From JAHFUI01 sp039931615 (lineage in GTDB: Bacteria > Acidobacteriota > Vicinamibacteria > Vicinamibacterales > CAVVIG01): DNA of 64,000 nucleotides. The stretch lies in NCBI GenBank assembly GCA_039931615.1, contig JBDTRR010000008.1, positions 62,001-126,000 on the forward strand, in the 5' to 3' direction. Positions 42,417 to 50,395 of this stretch are shown here, piece by piece. How positions within the stretch are numbered: position 1 is the first letter of the stretch; every line of letters begins with the position of its first letter. Position numbers and translations under genes: made by a program. The notes beneath the pieces were generated by a model. The model ran no database searches and was not told where the DNA came from. It saw only the letters and a list, made by a program, of their open reading frames with translations.

Positions 42417-43271
42417 TCACTGTCTCAGTTCCCGATCGACCAGGTCGAGTATCCCGGTATTCCTGACGTCGAACTTTCGCGCGAAGAACGGCTGGTATTC
42501 ACCGTAGACGCTCCTGAATGTGACCTGTTTCTGAAACAACTCGATGTGCTTCTCGGTGAGGATGGCAGGAGCTGGATTGGTGCTCCAATCAGTATAGGTC
42601 AGGTTGTGGGTGATGCTGTCCTTGAACCGGGAATTGGCGAGGATGGTCTGGAACACCGCTTCGTCCGGAGACAGACTGGTCCTGAAGAACTCATCGTAAC
42701 GCGGGTCATTCTCGAGCGTCGCCAACACATGCCGGACTGCTGCCCTGGTCAGGGCAAACCATGACGAGCCCGCGTAGAGCTGGAACGGAATGGTCTTCTT
42801 CTTCCAGGCCGCGCGCCCGACGGCTTCCGCGAATCTCAGGCCGTAGTGCGTCAGGCTCCGGCCGCGTCGATCGTAGTCAAAGTAATAGGAATCAAACCGC
42901 GACATCGGCTTGTGCTCCGCCGGCACTGCACAGGTGCTGATGAATTCCCGGCCGCTCCCGAGGAGATCGTAGAGGAACCGGTTCGGCCTGATCGGATAGT
43001 CCGCGCCGCTAATCAGCAGGTAGTAATCAGCCTCGGACTCGATCGCTCGCCGCAGCAGTTTGACTTCGGCTTGCAATTGGCTGTAACCGGCCCAATTGAC
43101 GTCGCCACGGTCGCCGAGGACCGTGACATTCCCGAGCGCACTGGTGTAGCTTTCTGTCGCCTTGGCATCGACGTGCACGTAGAAGCTGGATTTGGCGTCG
43201 TTCAGGGACGCGATCAATCGACCCAGACCCGCGAGATTCGAGTGCGCCAGTATGAGATACGCCACCTTCAC
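42417..43271 (-). CDS. GT14 (core-2/I-branching) N-acetylglucosaminyltransferase-like protein
   Basis: A 284-residue member of the Branch/GT14 family. KVAYLILAHSNLAGLGRLIAS, FYVHVDAKATESYTSAL, VNWAGYSQLQAEVKLLRRAI, DYYLLISGADYPIRP and AGSSWFALTRAAVRHVL follow the family order exactly. In bacteria these enzymes add GlcNAc, xylose or similar residues as branches on exopolysaccharide. The start is the GTG at 43271, which overlaps the stop of the upstream GT4 gene (GTGA); an upstream start is less likely. Confidence 0.9.
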   Translation of the reverse strand: MKVAYLILAHSNLAGLGRLIASLNDAKSSFYVHVDAKATESYTSALGNVTVLGDRGDVNWAGYSQLQAEVKLLRRAIESEADYYLLISGADYPIRPNRFLYDLLGSGREFISTCAVPAEHKPMSRFDSYYFDYDRRGRSLTHYGLRFAEAVGRAAWKKKTIPFQLYAGSSWFALTRAAVRHVLATLENDPRYDEFFRTSLSPDEAVFQTILANSRFKDSITHNLTYTDWSTNPAPAILTEKHIELFQKQVTFRSVYGEYQPFFARKFDVRNTGILDLVDRELRQ

Positions 43272-44458
43272 TGGCGGCCCCGGTTCCCGCACCGCGCGCG
43301 CCCCTCAAAGACATCGATGTAGTCCCGGATCCGGTCCTTCCAAAGGAACCGGCTCATCAGCGTCGCGTACGCCGCAGACCCAAGCCGTTCGGCGCGGTCC
43401 GGGTCGCGCAGCAGCGCGACGATTTGTGCCGCCATGCCCGCCGGATCGTCGGGCTCGACCAGCAGACCGTCGACGCCGTTGGTAATGATCTCGGGCACCC
43501 CCCCGACGCGCGTACAGACGATGCCCTTGCGGTGATACGCAGCCTCCAGCAGTACGAGACCGAACGGCTCGGCCCTGGATGGCAGCACGAAGACCGAGCA
43601 GCCTTCGAAAAACGCCGCCACGTCGGCGTGGACGACCTTTCCCACGAAATCGACCTGCTCCCCGATGCCGAGCGTCCGTGCCAGCGCCTTGTTGTCGTCG
43701 AACAACGGGCCGTCACCAAGCAGGACCAACGCCGCCGTCGGGCACTCGCGCCGGACCAGCGCGAACGCCCGCAACAGCGTGTCGATGCCCTTCTTGTGAA
43801 CGTGTCGACACACGCACAGCAGAAAGGGGCGACGCCCGTCGCGCCCCCGGCGAACCGCCGGGTAGTGCGCCGGATTGAGGCCATTGTGCACGAACGTGAC
43901 TTTCGCCGCCGCGTCCGGAAACACCCCGATCGTCTGTCGGGCCAACGCCGCCGAGCACGCCACGATGCGGTTGGCACCGCGCATGATGGCGCGGTAGACG
44001 AATCTGGACGCCACGCTCGACACCGCGTAGCCGTCGACTTCGGCGCCATGCACCGACACCACCACAGGGATGCGAAGCAGCCGCGCGGCGATGACCAGAT
44101 GAATGAAGTATGGGTTCAGGTAATGGCAATTGACGACGTCGATCTTCTTGCGACGCATCAGGCGGGTGAGGTGAAACAACGTCAACGGCAGGTAGGTCAG
44201 GAACACCGCAACGCTGATGAGCGCGCTGTCCCTGATCACGGCGGGCATCGGGCAGTAGAACGCCGGGCGGCCCAGCTCATTCGTCGCTTCAACCAGACGG
44301 AGACTCGGGAATGCCGCCCCGTAGACGAAATAGACCTGTCGTCCCTGTTGCTCGAGGGCGTCGACGAGATCGCCAAGCACCACCTGGATCCCACCGACGC
44401 CCGTCACGAGCGGGCACGTCAGCAGGACGTTCGTCACCCGGTGGCCGGCGGTCGACAT
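43268..44458 (-). CDS. Family 4 glycosyltransferase
   Basis: A 396-residue retaining GT-B enzyme of family GT4. The N-terminal domain has LVTGVGGIQVVLGDLVDALEQQG, and VVVSVHGAEVDGYAVSS leads to the linker. The C-terminal donor-binding domain has FLLCVCRHVHKKGIDTLLRAF, ALVLLGDGPLFDDNKALA and the EX7E block SRAEPFGLVLLEAAYHRKGIV. The second Glu of the motif is present. It probably adds a hexose from an NDP donor to the lipid-linked repeat unit. It starts 12 bases after the upstream GT2 gene and overlaps the GT14 gene. Confidence 0.93.
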   Translation of the reverse strand: MSTAGHRVTNVLLTCPLVTGVGGIQVVLGDLVDALEQQGRQVYFVYGAAFPSLRLVEATNELGRPAFYCPMPAVIRDSALISVAVFLTYLPLTLFHLTRLMRRKKIDVVNCHYLNPYFIHLVIAARLLRIPVVVSVHGAEVDGYAVSSVASRFVYRAIMRGANRIVACSAALARQTIGVFPDAAAKVTFVHNGLNPAHYPAVRRGRDGRRPFLLCVCRHVHKKGIDTLLRAFALVRRECPTAALVLLGDGPLFDDNKALARTLGIGEQVDFVGKVVHADVAAFFEGCSVFVLPSRAEPFGLVLLEAAYHRKGIVCTRVGGVPEIITNGVDGLLVEPDDPAGMAAQIVALLRDPDRAERLGSAAYATLMSRFLWKDRIRDYIDVFEGRARCGNRGRQ

Positions 44459-44470
44459 GTGGATGGAAGA

Positions 44471-45514
44471 CTACGAGGCGCGCCGGACCAGGCGCACGGC
44501 GCGCCGCCGCCAGGTGGCGTGGACCTGTCGCAGCGGGAGCACGAGTCCCGGCGGCAGGCCCAGTCTCGCCAGCGGACCGGTGCTTCGCCAATACTCGCGT
44601 TCGTAGGCGTGCAGGTCGGCGACGAGACGCTGACGCTCCTGTGCCGGCAGATGATGCGCCTGATCGACCAGCTTCACCGCGGTCTTGACCAGCGACTGGG
44701 TCTGCGGCCAGTCCTGTCCGGTCTTCTGCTGTTGGTGCAGCCTGAACATCGCGAACGGGATCTGCGTGTATTCGAACACCGCGCCGGCCAGCAGGAACTT
44801 CCCCCACAACTCGTAGTCCATCGTCCGGTGATTGGCGGCGTCGAGCCCACCGACATCCAGCGCCAGTTGACGCGGGAAGAGAACCTCCGGCTGCACGATG
44901 TGGCCGCGTTGCTCGCGCCATCGCCAGACCGTCCGGACCCGCACCAGATCCTCGAGGGTGCGCACGCGGCCGCGATGGACGCTCAGCGGGCGGGCCTCTT
45001 CGTCGACGTACCAGCAGTCGCCGACATACACGACGCCGGGGACGAAGCCGATCCGGCTGGCATGACTGACCAGCGCGTCCTGGCAGAGCATGTCGTCGCT
45101 GTTGATCCAGGTGGTGAACAGCCCGGACCCGAGCCGCAGCCCGCGATTGATGGCAGCGCTCTGCCCGCCGTCGCGCTCACTGACCCACTGCGTCAGCCAC
45201 CGGGAGTATTTCCTGATGATGTCGATCGAACCATCGGTGCTGCCGCCGTCCATCACGAAGTACTCGAGGTCGGGGTAGCCCTGGAGCAGGATCGATCGCA
45301 GCGTCGCCTCGAGGAAGCGCGCCTGGTTGAACGAAGGCGTCACGACGCTGATGCATGGCCAGGCGGAACCGTCCGGCATGGTCGGCGGCAGGGCCGCACT
45401 CGCAACAGTCCACGGCCATCCAGTCCTGCCGGGCGGCGGCGGTGGCAGTTCATCGAGACCGGGGGTGTGCATGGGAGGACTGGACTGCTGGTCGATTTCC
45501 GGCGATAGCGACAT
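44471..45514 (-). CDS. Family 2 glycosyltransferase (WcaA-like)
   Basis: A protein of about 347 residues. CISVVTPSFNQARFLEATLRS, YPDLEYFVMDGGSTDGSIDII, SERDGGQSAAINRGLRLGSG and FTTWINSDDMLCQDAL are typical of GT2 enzymes of the WcaA type. A proline-rich stretch (LDELPPPPPGRTG) precedes the catalytic domain. The start is uncertain: ATG 45514 and ATG 45472 are both possible and neither has a clear ribosome binding site. It probably acts at the cytoplasmic face of the membrane. A 191-base gap separates it from the beta-helix gene upstream. Confidence 0.9.
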   Translation of the reverse strand: MSLSPEIDQQSSPPMHTPGLDELPPPPPGRTGWPWTVASAALPPTMPDGSAWPCISVVTPSFNQARFLEATLRSILLQGYPDLEYFVMDGGSTDGSIDIIRKYSRWLTQWVSERDGGQSAAINRGLRLGSGLFTTWINSDDMLCQDALVSHASRIGFVPGVVYVGDCWYVDEEARPLSVHRGRVRTLEDLVRVRTVWRWREQRGHIVQPEVLFPRQLALDVGGLDAANHRTMDYELWGKFLLAGAVFEYTQIPFAMFRLHQQQKTGQDWPQTQSLVKTAVKLVDQAHHLPAQERQRLVADLHAYEREYWRSTGPLARLGLPPGLVLPLRQVHATWRRRAVRLVRRAS

Positions 45515-45705
45515 CGGTGAGCGGCAGCATCGCCAGCGAGCGACACTGCGTCCCGTCGGGTCGGCAGCGTCACTCGCCAGGCGACCGCCGCACACGCCGG
45601 GACGCCGCCGGCGCGCCGGGCATTCGTTCGAGCCGGTCACTGCGCAGAGCGGGCGGCCGCGCCGCACCGAATGACTTCGCTGCGTATCCGGGCCGGGTCG
45701 CTGGA

Positions 45706-46998
45706 TCAGGGAGCGGCCGTGGCGACGATCTTGAGGTTCACGGGCGCCGCCGGCTGGGACGACGACTGGCCGCTGCGATATTCATACGCGCCGATATCCG
45801 GGCCGGATCCTTGCGGTCGGACGACACCGTTCAAGTCCGTCGTGACAAACGTCAGACTGGATCCCGCGTTGACCGCGGGACTGGCCGCCTGCAACTGAAA
45901 ATCTTTGCCTGACTGGTTGACGAACAGGGGATCGACGTCGAGCAGATTGTTCGACAGGACGGTGCCGCTGCCGGAATTGATGAAGTTGCTGCCGGTGCTG
46001 CCGTAGACGATATTGTTTTTGACCTCGGTTCTCGAGGCGCCACTCCCGACGATGATCCCGGTGTTCCTGTTGTTGACGATGGTGTTGTTCCAGACCTTGT
46101 TGCTGTCCCCGCTGACCGCGATCCCGGCATTGCCGGAGTTCGCATTCCCGACGTTGATACCGTAAATCAGATTGTTGTAGATCTGGTTGTTGGAGCCTGA
46201 GGCAGCGAGGATGCCCCACACCTGATCGTAACTGCCGGTCCGCGTAATGTCGTGGATGCGATTGTTGCGGATGATATTACCGTCAGGTGAATCGCCGGTC
46301 GCGTTGTAGATTTGCATGCCGGCGCCGGAGGTGTCGTAGATGTCACAGTTCTCGACCAGGTTGTTCGGCCCTTTGATGTAGATTCCGTATGACGAACATT
46401 GATAGCCGCACAGGCCGGTCGTGCCGCCGCCGTGGATCACGACGTTGATCACCTCGTTTGACCCGGTCGCCCCGATCAGTGCGTGCTCGCCCAGATTGAT
46501 CGCACCCGCACCGCTGACGGCTCCGGCAATCACTTCGGCGTTCTGGAAGCGGATGTGATGCGGATCGTTGCCGTTGTTGGTGGAGGTCCACAAGATCGCC
46601 GCTGCCGCCGCCGTGCCATCAACGTTGATGCCGTCGAATTCGACGAAGTGAAACGGGCCATCCAACCAGATGACGTTGCGACTCTCATTGATGGTGGTCG
46701 GCTTCAGCCACACCGTCTCGTTCGGGTAGTTGGCAATCCGAACCTTGTTGCTCCAGGACGTGCCGGATGGGGTGCTGACGATGGCTTCGTTGTAGCTGCC
46801 GGCGCGGACCAACAGAGTACTCCCTGCCGACAGACAGCTGATGCCCGCGTTGACGGTCAGCTTCGAGGTCGTGGCGGTCTGCGCCTGGGCGCACGAATTG
46901 CTGTCACTGCCCGACTTCGACACGTAATATGTGGCGGCATCCGCCACGCCGCCAGAGACGGCGCAGCTGAGCAAGAACAAGACAATCAGTTTCTTCAT
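45706..46998 (-). CDS. Secreted right-handed parallel beta-helix protein
   Basis: A 430-residue exported protein. A signal peptide (KKLIVLFLLSCAVSGGVADA) precedes TYYVSKSGSDSNSC, the usual start of DUF1565-like beta-helix proteins. Many PbH1 coils follow, such as NLVENCDIYDTSGAGMQIYN, GNIIRNNRIHDITRTG and SNKVWNNTIVNNRNTGIIVG. The C-terminus GPDIGAYEYRS closes the helix, followed by a short Ser/Pro linker ending PVNLKIVATAAP. Such folds are pectate-lyase-like and bind or cut polysaccharides. Within this locus it may trim, anchor or modify the exported glycan; no catalytic site can be named. AGGAG lies 9 bases before the ATG. Confidence 0.88.
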   Translation of the reverse strand: MKKLIVLFLLSCAVSGGVADAATYYVSKSGSDSNSCAQAQTATTSKLTVNAGISCLSAGSTLLVRAGSYNEAIVSTPSGTSWSNKVRIANYPNETVWLKPTTINESRNVIWLDGPFHFVEFDGINVDGTAAAAAILWTSTNNGNDPHHIRFQNAEVIAGAVSGAGAINLGEHALIGATGSNEVINVVIHGGGTTGLCGYQCSSYGIYIKGPNNLVENCDIYDTSGAGMQIYNATGDSPDGNIIRNNRIHDITRTGSYDQVWGILAASGSNNQIYNNLIYGINVGNANSGNAGIAVSGDSNKVWNNTIVNNRNTGIIVGSGASRTEVKNNIVYGSTGSNFINSGSGTVLSNNLLDVDPLFVNQSGKDFQLQAASPAVNAGSSLTFVTTDLNGVVRPQGSGPDIGAYEYRSGQSSSQPAAPVNLKIVATAAP

Positions 46999-47311
46999 CA
47001 CGCACAACTCCTGGTAACCGCGTTGAAGTGCCGCACGGCGGCAGCAACATGTGTCAACGCGGGGAACACAATGACCAGGGGCAAGGGACGTGCCTGAGAT
47101 CGTTTGGGAAAACAGGTATAAGCCAGGCAAAGTGCCGGCGCAACGCCGCAGGGCTGTAACGCCGATGACGATCGTGGTGCCGGCTCGACTGCCCGGCCAC
47201 GGCAGCTGAACGACGCGGCGCACGGCTCCGGCAAGGTTCGACGGCACGCCGGCCTGTCGCGGCCGGTGGCGCGCTGGATCTGGCTACCCGCCCAACCGCC
47301 CGGCGGCGTCA
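46999..47311. other. 313-base gap upstream of the beta-helix gene
   Basis: No gene seen. On the minus strand a TATACC preceded by TTGCGC (around 47116-47145) is a weak promoter candidate for the beta-helix gene. A hairpin of about 8 bp (CCGGCC 47249-47254 with GGCCGG 47261-47266, extended by two pairs) lies 46 bases past the stop of the methyltransferase gene and could terminate it. Confidence 0.35.
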
Positions 47312-48028
47312 TCACGGCTTCTCAATCCACACCAGCACATGTGTCCGCAGCCAGCGGCAGGCGTTGAAGACCGGGTAGAGGCTCGGGTGGAGACGCGTCA
47401 CGGCGCGGGCGATCGGCGGGGCCAGCGTCAGGCGTCTCACCCGCAATTTGCCGTGCGGGAACAGCTCGCGGATCCGTGCCAGCGGGACTCCGCGCACATC
47501 CGAGTTGCGCGGATTATTCATGGTGAAGTCATACCATAGAATTCCGCCGCCCGGGCGCAGCCACCGCCACATCGTATCTGCGAGCCGCTGCTGAAACCGA
47601 TCGTCGAGTAGCGAAGTAAAGACCAGCGACTGGTAGACGATGTCCAGGCTGGCGTCCGGCACGACCGCGGCCGCGCCGCCGGTCGCGTCGCCCAGCGTGA
47701 TTTGCACCGAGCCGGGCAGGTCCCGTCGCGCCCACTCGACGCTTGCGCTCAGCAGTTCGATGCCCTGCAGGTGGTCGGGCCTGAACCCGAGCCGAAGAAA
47801 ATCCAGCAGGTTGCACCCCGTTCCGCAACCGACTTCGAGCAGCCGCACGCCGGCCAGATCGAGCCACCCGAGACGGACGAACAGATCGGCGATGGCGCGA
47901 TGACGCTCCTGCGTGGCGAGCAGCACTGACGGGTTCAGGGCATGGTCCCGCCAGAAGTCGCTCTGCCGTCGTGCATACCTCGCCCTGACCGCGGTGGCCT
48001 CGTCAGCCTCTTTCACGTCGGCCGTCAT
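47312..48028 (-). CDS. SAM-dependent methyltransferase
   Basis: A 238-residue class I methyltransferase. VRLLEVGCGTGCNLLDFLRLG is a near-perfect motif I, DHLQGIELLSASVEWARRDL the acidic loop, SLDIVYQSLVFTSLLDDRFQ motif II and WRWLRPGGGILWYDFTMNNP the post-motif block. Proteins of this kind are frequent in polysaccharide loci and may methylate a sugar or a lipid-linked precursor. It lies 119 bases downstream of an FkbM gene on the same strand. Confidence 0.87.
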   Translation of the reverse strand: MTADVKEADEATAVRARYARRQSDFWRDHALNPSVLLATQERHRAIADLFVRLGWLDLAGVRLLEVGCGTGCNLLDFLRLGFRPDHLQGIELLSASVEWARRDLPGSVQITLGDATGGAAAVVPDASLDIVYQSLVFTSLLDDRFQQRLADTMWRWLRPGGGILWYDFTMNNPRNSDVRGVPLARIRELFPHGKLRVRRLTLAPPIARAVTRLHPSLYPVFNACRWLRTHVLVWIEKP

Positions 48029-48147
48029 CGCATGTCTTCGGAAGAAATCGAGCCTGGCGCGGACAGGTTACTCACACTCTCTCCAAGCCATCGCCAGCAG
48101 CAACCGCCGCCACGGCACGATCGTCCCGCCGGAATTCCTCCGGCGCC

Positions 48148-48864
48148 TCATCGTGAGGCGACGAGATGGCAAGGACCGGCCCAGGCGGTCCGGAATTGAT
48201 TGGCCTGCAGCAGCGCCTTGATCCTGGCGGGCGTGTCGGGCAGACCCCGATCCCGCAGGAAGGTGAAATGCACTTCGATGAACACGGACAGCAGGCGGCT
48301 TGATTTCAAGGTCTCCGAGAGTCCCAGCAGGACCTCATACTCGAATCCTTCGACGTCAATCTTGATTCGAGTCGGGGCGAGGCTGGGATGAGTATTCCGA
48401 TAGGTATCGCCCTTGAGAACGCGGACCTCTGACGCCGACTTGAGCCGGCTATCGTCTTCGGTGGTTGCCAGGTGGCAGATGTCGAACGCGGAATCGGCCG
48501 CCGCCGAGACATACAGGACGGCCTTGCCGTCAACATCGCCCAGCGCGCTGTTTTCCAACTGGACGTTCTTGCGGCCACCGATCGATTTCGCCAGGGATTC
48601 GAAGGTCGCGCGAGCCGGTTCGAACGCGACCACGCCACCCGACTCCCCGACCGCATCGGCAAACCTGGCCGTGTAGTAGCCGTGGTTGGCGCCGACGTCC
48701 CAGACCACATCGCCGGGACGGATCTGCGAGAACATGATCTTCGCGAGCTTTTCTTCGTAGGCGTCGAACGAGGCTCGCTTCGTCGTGCGTTCCAGCAGGG
48801 TGAGGAGACCCGCTTTTCTGGCCAGGTAGCGAGGATACTGAAGAAGCGGATGGGAGTAATCCAC
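48148..48864 (-). CDS. FkbM family methyltransferase
   Basis: A 238-residue FkbM protein. VVWDVGANHGYYTARFADAVG is motif I, GVVAFEPARATFESLAKSIGG the acidic strand, VQLENSALGDVDGKAVLYVS the third block and TRIKIDVEGFEYEVLLGLSE the hallmark. The sequence is more canonical than those at 25183 and 41540 and groups with the protein at 13122 by motif (IKIDVEG). It is the first gene of the leftward run 48864-41540. Confidence 0.9.
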   Translation of the reverse strand: MDYSHPLLQYPRYLARKAGLLTLLERTTKRASFDAYEEKLAKIMFSQIRPGDVVWDVGANHGYYTARFADAVGESGGVVAFEPARATFESLAKSIGGRKNVQLENSALGDVDGKAVLYVSAAADSAFDICHLATTEDDSRLKSASEVRVLKGDTYRNTHPSLAPTRIKIDVEGFEYEVLLGLSETLKSSRLLSVFIEVHFTFLRDRGLPDTPARIKALLQANQFRTAWAGPCHLVASR

Positions 48865-49220
48865 AATGGCCCCGACTGAGCGGTTCCGACAACGTGACCC
48901 GGCGGCAGCGCGGGCTTCCGGCCGTGGCGGCCGCCAACTCGCAAATCGCCGACGAATTTCAGATGCCGGATTCTACCAAACCGCTCCGCAGCCTCGATGT
49001 GGATATCTCTGGTGAGTGTGCAGTTGGGCCAATTCATTATGAAAGGGAACAGACTGCGTCGTGGTGCCAGCTCAGCCTGAAGAGGACGAACCGCCTCGCT
49101 TCGGCCGCCTTCACGTCGTCCGCGGTGATGGCCGCGTCGCTCGCACCCGCCACGGACGGTCGACCAGGCATCCGGCCGCTTTCGGGTTAACATGATTCGC
49201 TTGCTGCCCCCCGCTATCTC
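48865..49220. other. 356-base gap between divergent genes
   Basis: This separates the leftward FkbM run from a rightward GT4 gene. A 98-codon frame (48894-49190, plus) has no family features and I do not call it a gene. A TAACAT box lies about 30 bases before the GT4 start, without a clear -35. Nothing else is evident. Confidence 0.4.
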
Positions 49221-50360
49221 ATGAGCGAGAAGATTCTCCATCTGCGGAGCAGCGGCGGTCTCTACGGCGCAGAGCAGGTCATCCTGAACTTGTCGAGCGA
49301 ACTGAACACGCTGGGCTGCACCAACCTGATCGTCTGCTTCAACAACATCGGGAACCCTCATCTCGAGCTGGTCGAAGCCGCCAGAGCCGCCAACCTGTCG
49401 GCCATCACCGTGGAGTGTCGCGGCTCGTTCGATCGGCAAACCGTCACGAATATTCGAAGTCTCCTCGAGCGCCATGAAATCGATGTGCTGCACTGCCACG
49501 ACTATAAAGCCCGCGCCTTCGGCCTGCTGGCGGTACGCGGGCTGGCCGTCAAAACGGTCGCGACCAACCACCTGTGGACCCGCGCCAATCCCAGGCTCTG
49601 GCTGTACGAAACGATCGATGGCGTCCTGTTCAACGGCTTCGACCAGGTGGTGGCGGTCTCGGAGCCGATTGCAAGAGAGTGCCGTGTCTTCATGCTCAGG
49701 AAGGACCGGCTGAGCTGTATCCCCAATGGCATCGACTCGCGCCGGTTCACGCCTGATGACCGCGCCGGGGAGCGCCGAGCCACCCGGGCCCGGTTGGGGC
49801 TCAACCACAGCGACGTAGTGATTGGGAATATCGCCCGCCTCTCGATCGAGAAGGACCACGCCGGCTTGTTGCGCGCCTTCAAGATACTGATCGGTTTGTC
49901 GAAGGACAGGCCCCTCAAGCTGGTCGTCGCCGGTGATGGTCCCGAGCGACCCGGCCTGCTCGATCTGGCGCGTCAGCTCGGGATTGACCAACAGTGCCTG
50001 TTTGTCGGCGTCCGCACCGATGTCCCGCAGATCCTGAATTGTCTGGACATCTACGTCCAGTCATCGAGACGGGAGGGGCTGCCGATCATCATCCTGGAGG
50101 CGATGGCCGCGCAGGTCCCGATCGTCTCGACGAAAGCCGGCGGCATTCCGAATGTGATCACGGATCACCAGCACGGCCGGCTGGTCGAAATCGGCGATCC
50201 GGACCAACTGGCCGCCGTCCTGAACGACGTGCTGACGAATGCTGACGAGCGACAGCGATCTGTAGTACAGGCGCGACAACTGGTCGAACGACAATATTCG
50301 GGTCGCCTGATGGCGACCAGATATCTCGACATCTATCGCCAATTGCTGGGTCGCCGATGA
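49221..50360 (+). CDS. Family 4 glycosyltransferase
   Basis: A 379-residue GT4 enzyme. ILHLRSSGGLYGAEQVILNLS opens the N-terminal domain, VLHCHDYKARAFGLLAVRG and VAVSEPIARECRVFMLRKDR precede the hinge, and VIGNIARLSIEKDHAGLLRAF, LKLVVAGDGPERPGLLDL and SRREGLPIIILEAMAAQVPI form the donor domain with the EX7E motif. It is the only plus-strand gene between 41456 and the end of the window. It is convergent with the Gfo/Idh/MocA-SDR fusion gene, with only 35 bases between the stops. Confidence 0.93.
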   Translation: MSEKILHLRSSGGLYGAEQVILNLSSELNTLGCTNLIVCFNNIGNPHLELVEAARAANLSAITVECRGSFDRQTVTNIRSLLERHEIDVLHCHDYKARAFGLLAVRGLAVKTVATNHLWTRANPRLWLYETIDGVLFNGFDQVVAVSEPIARECRVFMLRKDRLSCIPNGIDSRRFTPDDRAGERRATRARLGLNHSDVVIGNIARLSIEKDHAGLLRAFKILIGLSKDRPLKLVVAGDGPERPGLLDLARQLGIDQQCLFVGVRTDVPQILNCLDIYVQSSRREGLPIIILEAMAAQVPIVSTKAGGIPNVITDHQHGRLVEIGDPDQLAAVLNDVLTNADERQRSVVQARQLVERQYSGRLMATRYLDIYRQLLGRR

Positions 50361-50395
50361 GGTTTCGATGCGAATGACGCGGCGTCGGCTCTCAC

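Noticed and set aside
43424..45508. 694-codon plus-strand frame across two glycosyltransferase genes
   Set aside because: It is antisense to two well-supported GT genes and its translation is Arg/His/Gln-rich without any family signature.
45706..46998. PEP-CTERM or other sorting signal on the beta-helix protein
   Set aside because: The C-terminus has no PEP motif, membrane helix or basic tail; no exosortase is seen in the window.
48894..49190. 98-codon plus-strand frame in the gap before the GT4 gene
   Set aside because: No homology-like features, no ribosome binding site, mixed codon use; considered non-coding.
48306..49991. 561-codon minus-strand frame spanning the FkbM/GT4 gap
   Set aside because: Overlaps two clear genes in other frames and has no coherent domain; the gap itself does not look coding.
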